DNA of 64,000 nucleotides from Elizabethkingia sp. YR214. GTDB taxonomy: Bacteria; Bacteroidota; Bacteroidia; Flavobacteriales; Weeksellaceae. A program made the position numbers and the translations under genes. Below are positions 1 through 9,264 of the stretch, piece after piece; position 1 is the first letter of the stretch, and each line of letters begins with the position of its first letter. The notes below the pieces were generated by a model. The model worked only from the letters and a program-made list of their open reading frames with translations. It was not told where the DNA came from and made no database searches. Location: the NCBI RefSeq assembly GCF_003058195.1, contig NZ_QBUH01000002.1:558001-622000 (forward strand), written 5' to 3'.

Positions 1-1097
1 GCTTTATCGGTACTTCTCTGAAAAAAGACCAGTTCCTTTTTGAATGTTCGGATATCGACGACATTATTATCTTCCGTAAAGATGGTACTATGCTTGTAAC
101 CAAGGTAGAATCTAAAACTTTTGTCGGCAAAAACATACTGCATGTCGGCATCTGGAAGAAAAATGATAAACGTACAGTTTATAATATGATCTACCGCGAA
201 GGCAAAGAAGGACCTTATTACATGAAGCGTTTCTTCGTTACCGGTGTTATCAGAAGCAACGAATATAATCTGGCATCAGATAAGAAAGGATCGGAAGTAC
301 TTTACTTCTCTGCTAATGCAAATGGAGAAGCAGAAGTTGTAAATGTATTACTGAAACCAAGTGCCCGTATCCGTAAAAACAAACTGGATATAGATTTCTC
401 CGAATTGGCAATCAAGGGTAGAGACTCTAAAGGTAATCTGGTAACCAAATATCCGATTAAAAAGATCGAAATGAAGGAGGAAGGTGTTTCTACACTGGCT
501 CCTCGTAAAATATGGTTTGATGAAGCTGTAAGAAGGCTGAATGCAGATGCAAGAGGTACTTTCCTTGGAACTTTCAAAGGTGAAGACAAAATCTTATTGG
601 TTACACCAAAAGGAGAGGCCCGCCTTGTAAGCTTTGATCTTTCTAACCGTTTCGATGATGAATATATTATCCTTGAAAAATGGAAACCGGAACAGTCAAT
701 AGGCTGTATCTATTATGATGGTGAGAAAGAACGCTATTTTGTAAAGCGTTTCTTATTGGAAAGCACAAATAATCCACAGCTATTCTTCCCGTCGGAACAC
801 CCTAAATCTTTTGTAGAATGGGTAAGTACCGGTAAAAATGCATCAGCAGAGCTGATCTTCAGTAAAGAAAAAGGAAAAGATAAAGATCCGGAAACAGTAC
901 TGATAGATGAATTTATTACTGTAAAAGGTATTAAAGCATTAGGAAACCAATTGTCAAAAGACAAAATAAGAACCATCAATATTACAATTCCTGAACCTGA
1001 AGAGGAGGAAGTAATTGAAGAAATTCCGGATATTTCTGAGGATTTTGATGATGATGGAACAATAGGAAATCTGTTTGAGGAAGGAGACGATAACTAA
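1..1097 (+). CDS. DNA topoisomerase IV / gyrase subunit A, C-terminal part (5'-truncated by window edge)
   Basis: The frame is open from base 3 with no stop, so this is the 3' part of a longer gene whose beginning lies outside the window. The visible part is the C-terminal beta-propeller region of a type IIA topoisomerase A subunit (GyrA/ParC), with repeated blades containing motifs such as ILLVTPKGEARLV, which wraps or contacts DNA during strand passage. It ends in a very acidic tail (EPEEEEVIEEIPDISEDFDD) typical of these subunits. The catalytic tyrosine domain is not in view. Family assignment is by recognition of the propeller and tail; gyrase versus topo IV cannot be settled here. The ParC-like reading is favoured because Bacteroidota usually carry this short propeller with an acidic tail. 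Confidence 0.8.
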   Translation, partial: FIGTSLKKDQFLFECSDIDDIIIFRKDGTMLVTKVESKTFVGKNILHVGIWKKNDKRTVYNMIYREGKEGPYYMKRFFVTGVIRSNEYNLASDKKGSEVLYFSANANGEAEVVNVLLKPSARIRKNKLDIDFSELAIKGRDSKGNLVTKYPIKKIEMKEEGVSTLAPRKIWFDEAVRRLNADARGTFLGTFKGEDKILLVTPKGEARLVSFDLSNRFDDEYIILEKWKPEQSIGCIYYDGEKERYFVKRFLLESTNNPQLFFPSEHPKSFVEWVSTGKNASAELIFSKEKGKDKDPETVLIDEFITVKGIKALGNQLSKDKIRTINITIPEPEEEEVIEEIPDISEDFDDDGTIGNLFEEGDDN

Positions 1098-1130
1098 AAC
1101 AGTTCGACTTCACTCAGTATAGTATAAAAC

Positions 1131-1162
1131 AAACCTCATGGGCATAAAAACCTGTGAGGTTT
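1131..1162 (+). terminator. Hairpin after topoisomerase A gene
   Basis: Perfect 8-bp arms AAACCTCA / TGAGGTTT are separated by a 16-nt loop, 33 bases after the stop codon. The U-tract is short, so termination is likely but may be leaky. Confidence 0.5.
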
Positions 1163-1225
1163 AGTATAAAATAGCCAGACAAATAGCTAGCATTAAACAA
1201 AACAAATAAAAGGTTCACACTTAAT

Positions 1226-1657
1226 ATGTTCTCCAAACAAGAAGCGGCACAACTGAAGACAGAATTTTGGACAGCTTTCGGGAAATCATTTCCCCGAAAG
1301 TGGCTTTTATATGATACAAAAATCAAAGATTTTTCTTTCAAATTTTACGCAGACAACAAGAAAGCAGAAGTTTCATTAGATATAGAAATGAAAGACGAGC
1401 TTTTCAGAAATGCCTATTATGAGAAAATTGAATCTCTGGAAAATTTATTAAGAGAAGATTATCTTCCGGATGCTATTATGGAAGAGCATTACTTTCTGGA
1501 AAGCGGAAAAGAAATAAGCCGTATTTGGGTACAGAAAGAAAATGTAAGTATCTTCAATAAAAATTCGTGGCAGGAAACTTTTGAGTTTTTTGTAGAAAAA
1601 ATGACTGCCTTCGAAAACTTTTACCAGGACTTTGAAGATTTTATAAAAGATGTCTGA
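1226..1657 (+). CDS. DUF4268 domain-containing protein
   Basis: This is a 143-residue soluble protein rich in aromatic and acidic residues. Its opening (MFSKQEAAQLKTEFWTAFG) matches the DUF4268 family, small Bacteroidota proteins of unknown function that can also occur as C-terminal domains of nuclease-like proteins. There is no signal peptide or membrane segment. The ATG at 1226 is the only good start. The 3' end overlaps the next gene by 8 bases (ATGTCTGA), so the two are translationally coupled, which may hint at a shared role with the AddB-like nuclease. Function is unknown. Confidence 0.75.
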   Translation: MFSKQEAAQLKTEFWTAFGKSFPRKWLLYDTKIKDFSFKFYADNKKAEVSLDIEMKDELFRNAYYEKIESLENLLREDYLPDAIMEEHYFLESGKEISRIWVQKENVSIFNKNSWQETFEFFVEKMTAFENFYQDFEDFIKDV

Positions 1658-4385
1658 AACTACCCAACATAGTTTTCTAAACAAAATTGTTGACAGTCTC
1701 CTTCAGCAGGACAAACCTCTCCATGCCTATACCTTTATACTTCCGGGTAAACGTCCGGCAGTTTTTATCAAAAAGATTCTGGCAGAGAAACAATACGAAG
1801 GAATACTGCCAAAATTTCAGACTATTGATGAGCTAATTACAGAAATATCCGGACTACAGCAGATCTCGGGTATTCCGTTATGGCTTTTCGCTTACAAAAC
1901 CTATCGTAAAATAGATGCGAAAGAGGATATACAGTCTTTCCTGAAATGGTTCCCAACACTTTTAAAGGATTGGGATGATATGTTGAAATTTTCTAAAAGT
2001 GATACTCCGGTTCTGGAATTTATGCTTTCTGACGAACGTATAAAGAACTGGGGCGAATTGCTTGGTGATGATAAGCCGCACCGACGCAACCTGAACTTCT
2101 GGCAGAAAATGAATTCTTTTCTTCCGCTACTGAAAAAAGAATTGCTTCAGGAAAATCTGGCAACTCCCGGAATTATTCATGAAAAGGTAAAAGAAACTGT
2201 AAGCCACTTTGCTGAAACCACAAAACTACAATTGGTATTCTGTGGTTTTAATGCCTTTACACCTGTAGAAGAAAAGCTAGTCAGAAATCTCCTGCAATGG
2301 GATAAGGCATTATGTTTTTTTCAGGCAGACGAATACTACATCAAGGACAGACGCCAGGAAGCTGGCAAATTTCTGCGCGAACATCAACATTGGAAAGAGT
2401 TTAACGAATACAGACCTTTCAGCTGGATAGAAAATCATTTTTCAGAAAACAAAAATATTCAGGTATTCGAAGTTTCCGGAAATATCGCACAGACAAAACT
2501 TCTTCCACATATTCTGGATGACCTTCGGAAACGAAATCCTGAACTAAGCAACACAGCAGTTGTTCTTCTGGACGAAAATCTGCTGCCACCAACACTGGAA
2601 AGTCTCCAGCATCTGGTGAAGAGTCTGAATATTACAATGGGATTCCCGCTGAAGAATTTATCATTCAGTGTGGCCATGAAAAAGCTTTTTTATCTGCAAA
2701 AACAACTGGATAAAAACAGCTCGTCTTATTATTATGCAGACCTTGTTCCATTGTTAGAGGAATTACCATACAAGAAAGAGGATGAACCTATTATAAAAGG
2801 TTTTCTGGAGCAGCTGGAAGAAAGGAATCTGGTTTATATATCCAGAAAATTATTTAATGAACTGTTAGGAGGCATATCTTATATTAATTTACTGACCAAA
2901 CCAAATGATCCAAAAGTCTATCTGGATACACTGATCGACTTTTGCATCTCATGTAAGTTTGAAAAGATAAATGATATAGATTATGAAAATATATCGAGCT
3001 TCGAAAAGGCTTTTATAAGCCTTAAAAATCAGTTACAACAATATGATTTCCTTGTAGACATCATTACTCTGGAAGTACTGGTAAACCAACTCGTAAGCAC
3101 CGAAACCATAGATTTTGAAGGGGAACCTCTTTCGGGATTACAGCTTATGGGACTTTTGGAAACCCGTTTGCTGAATTTTGAGAATGTTATTATGCTTTCT
3201 ATAAATGAGGGTAAACTACCATTGGGAAGAACTCAGAATACTTATCTACCTTTCGATGTCCGCCGGAATTTCGGAATGAACACCTTTCTTGAAAACGATT
3301 CTATTTATGCATATCATTTTTACCGACTGATTCAGGAAGCAAAAAATGTATACATGCTCTTCAACGGACTTACAAGTGGGGTAAATATTGGTGAGAAAAG
3401 CCGTTTCATTACCCAGATCGAAATGGAAAGTCAACACCAGATACAAAATTATGTTGTAGACAGCTCTTCCGAACCAGTGAATCAGGAACCGATACGCATT
3501 AGAAAAACACCATTGGTATTGGAAAAGCTGGAACTTTGGAAACAGAAAGTTTCACCTTCACATCTCAATGCATATCTCTATAATCCATTGGATTTCTATC
3601 TGAATCAGATTCTGAACACAAGACTTCCAGATGAATTGGAAGAAGAGATCTCTGTTCGTAACTTTGGTAATCTTGTGCACTATACACTGGATTATCTTTA
3701 CCAGAGCTTACTAAATAAAAAGCTGACAACGGCAGATCTTAAACAGGCTCAGAATAAAGTAGAGGAGTCACTGGATTATATTATTGTAGAAAAACTAAAA
3801 CATTCCCCGGATTATTATAAACGCGGAATGAATTACATACATAAATCGGTTGCTAAAAGAACACTTCAGAATATCATTCAGAAAGATCTGGACGATGTAG
3901 AGCAAGGAAACTCATTGGAAATTCTGGCTCTGGAGCATAATATTCATGCTAATTTTTATCTGGATGATCAGCAGCAGGATAAAATAAGCTTTAATGGTTT
4001 CGCCGACAGAATAGATCGCTTCAACGGAACACTTCGCATTATCGACTACAAAAGTGCTAAAGCGGGTGACCTGAATGTAAAGTCTAACCCTAAAAAGGAT
4101 GAGGACACGCAGTTATTTGATAAAAAATACAAGCAGGAAGTTCAGCTATCTATCTATGCACATTGTGCACTGACTTCCGGAGCTTTTCCGGATCAGGAAG
4201 TACAATGTGGTATATGGAGCTTTGTGGCACCTGATGAGGGTCCCAAAATGCTAAATATATCCGGAGACAGCTATATTAGTAAATCAGATCTCGAACTACC
4301 AATGAAATCGGTAAAGTCTATTATACTGGATATTCTGAATCCGGAGAAGGACTTTGTTGAAGAGGACAGCGCAGGGTGGGGCTAA
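1650..4385 (+). CDS. PD-(D/E)XK nuclease superfamily protein, AddB-like
   Basis: This 911-residue protein has the layout of Bacteroidota AddB-type proteins: a long degenerate helicase-like region lacking a clear Walker A, followed by a RecB-family nuclease domain from about residue 640. The nuclease motifs are visible: a conserved His in FGNLVHYTLD, GFADRID with Asp786, DYKS with Asp799 and Lys801, and a QLSIYAH motif near 830. That set is the RecB-type PD-(D/E)XK active site. The family works in processing DNA double-strand breaks, usually with an AddA/UvrD-type helicase, which is not in this window. No four-Cys iron-sulphur staple typical of Bacillus AddB is evident. It is coupled to the DUF4268 gene upstream. 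Confidence 0.82.
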   Translation: MSETTQHSFLNKIVDSLLQQDKPLHAYTFILPGKRPAVFIKKILAEKQYEGILPKFQTIDELITEISGLQQISGIPLWLFAYKTYRKIDAKEDIQSFLKWFPTLLKDWDDMLKFSKSDTPVLEFMLSDERIKNWGELLGDDKPHRRNLNFWQKMNSFLPLLKKELLQENLATPGIIHEKVKETVSHFAETTKLQLVFCGFNAFTPVEEKLVRNLLQWDKALCFFQADEYYIKDRRQEAGKFLREHQHWKEFNEYRPFSWIENHFSENKNIQVFEVSGNIAQTKLLPHILDDLRKRNPELSNTAVVLLDENLLPPTLESLQHLVKSLNITMGFPLKNLSFSVAMKKLFYLQKQLDKNSSSYYYADLVPLLEELPYKKEDEPIIKGFLEQLEERNLVYISRKLFNELLGGISYINLLTKPNDPKVYLDTLIDFCISCKFEKINDIDYENISSFEKAFISLKNQLQQYDFLVDIITLEVLVNQLVSTETIDFEGEPLSGLQLMGLLETRLLNFENVIMLSINEGKLPLGRTQNTYLPFDVRRNFGMNTFLENDSIYAYHFYRLIQEAKNVYMLFNGLTSGVNIGEKSRFITQIEMESQHQIQNYVVDSSSEPVNQEPIRIRKTPLVLEKLELWKQKVSPSHLNAYLYNPLDFYLNQILNTRLPDELEEEISVRNFGNLVHYTLDYLYQSLLNKKLTTADLKQAQNKVEESLDYIIVEKLKHSPDYYKRGMNYIHKSVAKRTLQNIIQKDLDDVEQGNSLEILALEHNIHANFYLDDQQQDKISFNGFADRIDRFNGTLRIIDYKSAKAGDLNVKSNPKKDEDTQLFDKKYKQEVQLSIYAHCALTSGAFPDQEVQCGIWSFVAPDEGPKMLNISGDSYISKSDLELPMKSVKSIILDILNPEKDFVEEDSAGWG

Positions 4386-4411
4386 GCAATTTTTAAAAAT
4401 ATATTGATAAA

Positions 4412-5047
4412 ATGATACCAATTCACGATCTTATCTTTTTTATTATAGCAGCTTTTATCTTAGTGATCAGTCCGGGTCCTAATATGATTTATCTGATTTC
4501 CAGAACCATAACACAGGGAAGAAAAGCAGGTCTTACATCACTTGCAGGTGTTGTTTGTGGATTCCTGTTTCATATCGTAATGGTATCTTTTGGGCTGACA
4601 GCAGTATTATTCGCTGTACCATATGCTTATGTTGTACTAAAGACTTTAGGAACAATCTATCTTTTGTATTTAGCCTATCAGGCAATTAAACCAAACAGTA
4701 AAAATATCTTTGAAGTTGACCAGAATATTTCAATAGATCGTCCCGGTAAATTATTTACCGTAGGCTTTCTTACAAATGTTCTCAATCCTAAAGTAGCTGT
4801 TTTTTATCTGTCCTTCTTTCCACAGTTTATCAAACCTCAATATGGTTCCATTTTTACTCAGAGTCTGGAACTGGGGATTATACAGGTATTTGTAAGTTTC
4901 AGTATCAACTTTATCATTGTACTAACTGCTGCTCAAGCCGCACGATTCTTTGCAAAGAACCCAACATGGATAAAGGCTCAGAAATGGTTTATGGCAAGTG
5001 TATTAGCCTTTCTTGCAATAAAAATGGCACTTTCAAAAGCGAAATAA
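4412..5047 (+). CDS. LysE/RhtB-family amino-acid exporter
   Basis: This 211-residue integral membrane protein has about six hydrophobic segments and the family signature near the N-terminus (ISPGPNMIYLISRTITQG), followed by the glycine-rich GVVCGFLFH stretch. LysE/RhtB proteins export amino acids or homoserine-lactone-like solutes across the inner membrane by proton antiport; the substrate cannot be read from sequence. Length matches the family (about 205-215). It starts 26 bases after the nuclease gene, is probably co-transcribed with it, and is followed by a strong terminator. Confidence 0.88.
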   Translation: MIPIHDLIFFIIAAFILVISPGPNMIYLISRTITQGRKAGLTSLAGVVCGFLFHIVMVSFGLTAVLFAVPYAYVVLKTLGTIYLLYLAYQAIKPNSKNIFEVDQNISIDRPGKLFTVGFLTNVLNPKVAVFYLSFFPQFIKPQYGSIFTQSLELGIIQVFVSFSINFIIVLTAAQAARFFAKNPTWIKAQKWFMASVLAFLAIKMALSKAK

Positions 5048-5090
5048 AACCAATATTGAAAAAAATTGCAATCAATTTTAGATAAATTAA

Positions 5091-5120
5091 AAACCATGGT
5101 AAGACATCCTACCATGGTTT
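5091..5120 (+). terminator. Bidirectional terminator between lysE-like and ychJ-like genes
   Basis: Perfect 10-bp arms AAACCATGGT / ACCATGGTTT surround a 10-nt loop, with an A-run before and ATTTTT after. It lies between convergent genes and can serve both. Confidence 0.8.
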
Positions 5121-5146
5121 ATTTTTAAACTTTTGTTTGATCCTGA

Positions 5147-5524
5147 TTACTCCATAAAATCCCCTGATACATAATACCAGCGGTCATGCATTTTCTGAAA
5201 ATAGGAAAACTCATGATGAATTTGTTCCTGGCCTTCTGAATTGATAAAATAAGCTTTGAACTCAACATGATTTAATGCCGGAGTTCTTACAATTTCCAGC
5301 TTTGTCCATTGGTTCATTTCTCCCCATTCCTGCATATCCGCTTTGTCATGGAATTTACGTTTTCCTGGATGAGTGGTTTCCATCAGATATTCTCCGTTGG
5401 GAATAGCATATGCCGAATAACGGGAACGCATAAGCGCTTCAGCAGTAGGTGCATGTTTTTCTTTTCTGTGAAAAGGTGCACAACATTCTTCATAGGTTTT
5501 TCCCGAACAGCAAGGACAATTCAT
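5147..5524 (-). CDS. YchJ-family SEC-C zinc-binding protein
   Basis: This 125-residue protein begins MNCPCCSGKTYEECCAPFH, the SEC-C metal-binding motif (C-x-C-x8-CC/H type) that opens the YchJ family. It is followed by the NTF2-like YchJ middle domain (ALMRSRYSAYA, TKLEIVRTPAL, VEFKAYF). Its molecular role is not established; SEC-C motifs bind zinc and mediate protein contacts. The reading frame can be extended to a TTG at 5542, but that codon lies inside a TAnnTTTG promoter element (5540-5547), so the ATG at 5524 is preferred. Confidence 0.88.
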   Translation of the reverse strand: MNCPCCSGKTYEECCAPFHRKEKHAPTAEALMRSRYSAYAIPNGEYLMETTHPGKRKFHDKADMQEWGEMNQWTKLEIVRTPALNHVEFKAYFINSEGQEQIHHEFSYFQKMHDRWYYVSGDFME

Positions 5525-5539
5525 TTGACTTCTTTTTTG

Positions 5540-5547
5540 CAAAGATA
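5540..5547 (-). promoter_or_regulatory. -7 promoter element for ychJ-like gene
   Basis: On the minus strand this reads TATCTTTG, an exact match to the Bacteroidota TAnnTTTG -7 element. It is 15 bases upstream of the ATG at 5524, which implies a very short leader. No well-spaced -33 TTG is clear. Confidence 0.5.
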
Positions 5548-5621
5548 ACAGAATTCATGCGGAATTGGTCCCAACATTATCCTATACTTTATCCAATCCT
5601 GATTATTAGTTAGAATATATA

Positions 5622-7991
5622 CTAGTTATTTCCGCCAGCTCTGTTTTGTTCTTCAAATTTAACTTGCTTGGTAGCGCCTTTCACATTATTATTCCCGAAT
5701 TTATAAGTAACAGAAAGGTTCACATTTCGTGTAATGCCTTTGTAATAATACTCCGAATTAAAGTCCTGATAATATTCAGTACCTTTTGAGCGATTGGTAT
5801 TGAAAACATCATTTACCGTTAAATTAAATAGTAAATTCTTTTCCAAAAAACTTGCTTTTAGCCCTGTATATGCAGAAAAGTTTCCGTTGAAGTAGGTATT
5901 ACCACTACGTTCCGGAATATTGCTCCACAATCCGAATACAAACGTAAGGCTTTTATCCTTTTTCAGAAAGAAATTATTATCTAGATTAAAATTGGCACCA
6001 TAACCCGACATTCCTGAAATTACCTGTGGTATATAAGATTTCGATTTAGCATAATATCCGTTTACGAAAATATTAGATTCCAGCCATTTCAGCTTATTAT
6101 AGTTGTAGCTGATATTAATTCCGGCACTATTCTGATTATAAAAATTAAGCGTTGTACTGTACTTTAACCCATCTTCTATCATCTGGACTCTGTCCCAGTT
6201 CGCTTTGGTATAATTGTAATAAGCCGTTATATTCAGGTTATTTTTCAGTACATAACCAAACTCTAAATTATCCGTAAACGTTGGCTGCAAATAAGGATTT
6301 CCTGTACTGTATTCAAAATCCGAAGTATAATATTTGAATGGATTCAGGTTTCCAAAATAGGGACGGCTGATTCTCCGGGAGTAATTAATTGAGAATGAAT
6401 GATTATCATTGGGCTTATAACTTACATAAGCTGTAGGGAAGAACTTTCCGTATTTATTGGTGGATGTAAGATTCTCGTTCGGTGAATAACCTTTCAGGTG
6501 GGTATATTCATAACGCAATCCTGCTTTGGCATCCCATTTATCATTGATTTTAAAACTCGTTGAAATATAAGCGGCATAGTTCTCTTCATTATAGAAGAAA
6601 TTGTTACTTCTTTTTGTATTGAATACATTCTGTCCGTTCAGAATATCATAAAAATTAAATTCTGAATCGTTTTTAATCTTCGTAAACTTGATTCCGGATT
6701 CCGTTTTTATTTTGGAAAAATTCTTTTCCAAATCTGCCTGGCCCGAATAGATTTTATATTGACTGACAGGATTAACGAAAGTAGAAGTTTTTGTACTGGT
6801 TATCGTATTATAATAGTTATTCGCATTAGAATTATTAATCATCATATTGGCAGAGATGCTCAGCTTACTACCCAATGAATCCAGTTTTAGATCGTAGAAA
6901 GCTGTAGCATTATGTACATTTCTCTTATTTCTATTATTCGAATCTGATGCAAATGTACGATCACCCCTTTCATCTCTTATACTCGTAGCATTTTGCGCCT
7001 GTTCCAATGGATTGCTAAATGAATAGTTGTAACTAACACCTATCAGATTTTTATCATTTATCTTGTATTCCGTTTTTACATTCCCACTTTTATAGCGATA
7101 GTTAGAAGAGGTTTTCTCATCAGTATTCCAGTAGTTATTATTTCCATTACCCGAATTATAGGTATAAGCTTTTCCCTGCCAGTAATTGTCTCCAGTAGAC
7201 AGATTCGTAGATACTGAAAGCTTCTTACCCTGATAATTGAAACTTAAACCACTTCTGCTAGAAACGGTTGGTCTGCCGAAATAGTAATTTCCGGAAGATT
7301 GCAAAGACGCATTCCAACCCAGATTGGTATTTTTCTTCAAAATAATATTGATCAGTCCACTTTTACCTTCTGCCTCGAAACGTGCAGGTGGAGTAGTGAT
7401 TACTTCAATTCTGGCAATATCATCCGATCTTAGTGTCTTCAGGTAATTGATTAATTCCTGACCAGAAAGATTAAGCAACTTATCATTTACCATTACTGCA
7501 ACATTACTTTTACCAGCAATTGATATTGCTTCATCTGTAGTACGAACCATCGGTGTTTTGGCCAGCGCTTCTATCAAATCTAATCCTTGTGATGCCACTG
7601 AATTCTCAACATTGAAAACCAGGCGATCTACTTTTCTTTCAATTAGCTTTTTCTTTCCTGTTACTGTAACACCTTCAACTTTGGTTTCAGTAGTCTTGGG
7701 TAACGGAATCAGAAAATTTCTGTTTATATTTCCCTCTATTGCTATATTTTCAGATAATAGTTTCTCACCATCTCTGAAGATTTCAATCTGGTAGGTTCCG
7801 TTTTCTTTCAATTTTATATTAAAGATTCCTTCAGCATCGCTGATACCGGTTATTTTTTCAGTTCCCTTAGATAATATAATTTCAGAATCCGGAATTTGTT
7901 TTTTGTTTTCATAACTCAGCTTTCCCTGTATGCTTTGTGCAAACGAAAAAACTGAAGTTACTAATCCTATTAAAATATAATTCTTCTTCAT
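5622..7991 (-). CDS. TonB-dependent receptor-like outer-membrane beta-barrel protein
   Basis: This 789-residue protein has a Sec signal peptide ending near residue 19 (VFSFAQ). Next come a carboxypeptidase-regulatory-like beta-sandwich (about 22-100), a plug domain (about 120-215, with VMVNDKLLNLSGQ and IEVITTPPARFEAEG), and a long aromatic-rich barrel ending in an OMP_b-brl-type C-terminus. This is the smaller Bacteroidota outer-membrane receptor type rather than a full SusC. The substrate is unknown: there is no SusD partner, glycosidase or siderophore gene beside it. It appears to be a single-gene unit with about 200 bases of promoter region and a terminator from the upstream minus-strand operon behind it. 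Confidence 0.88.
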   Translation of the reverse strand: MKKNYILIGLVTSVFSFAQSIQGKLSYENKKQIPDSEIILSKGTEKITGISDAEGIFNIKLKENGTYQIEIFRDGEKLLSENIAIEGNINRNFLIPLPKTTETKVEGVTVTGKKKLIERKVDRLVFNVENSVASQGLDLIEALAKTPMVRTTDEAISIAGKSNVAVMVNDKLLNLSGQELINYLKTLRSDDIARIEVITTPPARFEAEGKSGLINIILKKNTNLGWNASLQSSGNYYFGRPTVSSRSGLSFNYQGKKLSVSTNLSTGDNYWQGKAYTYNSGNGNNNYWNTDEKTSSNYRYKSGNVKTEYKINDKNLIGVSYNYSFSNPLEQAQNATSIRDERGDRTFASDSNNRNKRNVHNATAFYDLKLDSLGSKLSISANMMINNSNANNYYNTITSTKTSTFVNPVSQYKIYSGQADLEKNFSKIKTESGIKFTKIKNDSEFNFYDILNGQNVFNTKRSNNFFYNEENYAAYISTSFKINDKWDAKAGLRYEYTHLKGYSPNENLTSTNKYGKFFPTAYVSYKPNDNHSFSINYSRRISRPYFGNLNPFKYYTSDFEYSTGNPYLQPTFTDNLEFGYVLKNNLNITAYYNYTKANWDRVQMIEDGLKYSTTLNFYNQNSAGINISYNYNKLKWLESNIFVNGYYAKSKSYIPQVISGMSGYGANFNLDNNFFLKKDKSLTFVFGLWSNIPERSGNTYFNGNFSAYTGLKASFLEKNLLFNLTVNDVFNTNRSKGTEYYQDFNSEYYYKGITRNVNLSVTYKFGNNNVKGATKQVKFEEQNRAGGNN

Positions 7992-8171
7992 AATTTTTAC
8001 TTTTAATCATAACACAACAGAAGGCAAAGCCCTGTTACATTAAGTATATTAATTTTTGTATATCGGCTATATAACCGAAATAATACCAATTAGAAATAAG
8101 TTTATAACTAATTCAAAATCAATAAATTAAATTTTAAACACCATTGGAAAGTGTCTGAAAATGAACACTAA

Positions 8172-8189
8172 TTGTCCGTTTTCGGACAA
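8172..8189. promoter_or_regulatory. Inverted repeat TTGTCCG-tttt-CGGACAA
   Basis: Perfect 7-bp arms with a 4-nt spacer lie about 180 bases upstream of the receptor start and 4 bases from the terminator of the upstream operon. It could be an operator for the receptor gene or an extra stem in the 3' UTR of the lipoprotein mRNA. A weaker partner half (GTGTCTGAAAA) lies just to the left. Confidence 0.35.
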
Positions 8190-8193
8190 AATA

Positions 8194-8217
8194 AAAGCTC
8201 TGCAATTGCAGAGCTTT
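8194..8217 (-). terminator. Terminator after lipoprotein operon
   Basis: A 24-base perfect palindrome (arms AAAGCTCTGCAA / TTGCAGAGCTTT) is flanked by T-runs on both strands, 24 bases after the stop of the 8241-8966 gene. It ends the minus-strand operon that begins with the TPR gene or gcdH. Confidence 0.8.
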
Positions 8218-8240
8218 TTTATGTGATAAAGAATTAAAAT

Positions 8241-8966
8241 CTAATTAAAAGGAACCAGGTTATCATTTGGAAGATCATATTCATACAAATCTCCATTACG
8301 CTGGTCAATATAAAGCCATTGTGCTACGCTGAAACGATTCTCAAATTCCACACCCAAACCTAAAACAATATAATCTTTGCCTTGTTCATTTCGCTCTTCA
8401 ATAGAATAGGTGAGTTCTTCATTTTTTTTCAGATGAAGCAATAATAATTTATTTTTGGTATTTGCCAGATAATACTGTACATTATTGTAAATATCATCTC
8501 TTTCTTCGTTTGACAAATCAAGGTCCTGACCAAATGTATATTTTACAGGTTTTGTATAACGCTGCTTAAAAAGAGACAATGCACCATCCTTAACCTTCTT
8601 TACAGAAACCAACATTTTGCTGTCTTCTTTCCGGTCATTGTCCCCGGCAATCTCAATCTGACCTTTTTTCCATTTAACTTCTACCAGGTCTCCACGGTTA
8701 AGATCTTTATCGACAGCCTGAGTTACAAAACTTTCAATTTTTCCGTTATCCTTAATCAGAAGGTAAAGATAATCTCCAATTTCCTCATAGGCATAGAAGT
8801 CTGCTGTAATCATCTGTCCCGTATTCTTTGGATGATTAACCTTTATTGAATCGGAAGCGATAATAGCAGAAGAATCTGGCTTAGCTTCTGAAGATACAGT
8901 ACCTTCATTTTTCTTACATGAAACTATAAGTAAAACCGCTACAAGCGGAAATGTTTTTAAATTCAT
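8241..8966 (-). CDS. Hypothetical lipoprotein
   Basis: This is a 241-residue protein with a lipoprotein signal peptide: Lys near the start, a hydrophobic core, then lipobox LLIVSC with Cys16 (counting from the preferred ATG at 8966). The mature part has a short Ser/Lys-rich linker and a beta-rich body without a domain I recognise. An earlier ATG at 8981 overlaps the upstream gene. The 8966 start is preferred because it gives a normal-length signal peptide and has AGGA about 9 bases upstream. It is likely anchored in the periplasmic face of a membrane. It follows the 2-TM gene directly and probably shares its transcript. Confidence 0.7.
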   Translation of the reverse strand: MNLKTFPLVAVLLIVSCKKNEGTVSSEAKPDSSAIIASDSIKVNHPKNTGQMITADFYAYEEIGDYLYLLIKDNGKIESFVTQAVDKDLNRGDLVEVKWKKGQIEIAGDNDRKEDSKMLVSVKKVKDGALSLFKQRYTKPVKYTFGQDLDLSNEERDDIYNNVQYYLANTKNKLLLLHLKKNEELTYSIEERNEQGKDYIVLGLGVEFENRFSVAQWLYIDQRNGDLYEYDLPNDNLVPFN

Positions 8967-8970
8967 AAAA

Positions 8971-9261
8971 CTAGTCCTCATTTGTCGAGGATTTTAATTT
9001 CAGATACTTTCGTTCATAAAGCATCCACATTAAGTAATAATACAGAACAAAGCCTGCTGCCAGCAAAACAACTACATTAATTGCTATTGACAGCCAAAGG
9101 TTTTGAGGATCTGTAGTCTCTAATACAAAATATTGAAAAAGAATAACAAAAACTACTGTAAACAAAGACCATCTCAGTCCGTCATACAATGCATATTTAG
9201 TTCTTCCTTTTTGTCTTTTCTGTTCCCAGAAAGTTATAAAATCTTTATCCGAATCTTTCAA
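8971..9261 (-). CDS. Small two-TM membrane protein
   Basis: This is a 96-residue protein with a charged N-terminus (DSDKDFITFWEQKRQKGR) and two hydrophobic segments at about residues 32-50 and 57-78, ending in a charged tail. The frame cannot extend upstream because the gcdH stop is in the same frame, and there is no ATG, so the TTG at 9261, three bases after the gcdH stop, must be the start. It resembles the short 2TM-type proteins common in Flavobacteriia; function is unknown. Position suggests one operon with gcdH and the lipoprotein. Confidence 0.7.
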   Translation of the reverse strand: MKDSDKDFITFWEQKRQKGRTKYALYDGLRWSLFTVVFVILFQYFVLETTDPQNLWLSIAINVVVLLAAGFVLYYYLMWMLYERKYLKLKSSTNED

Positions 9262-9264
9262 TTT

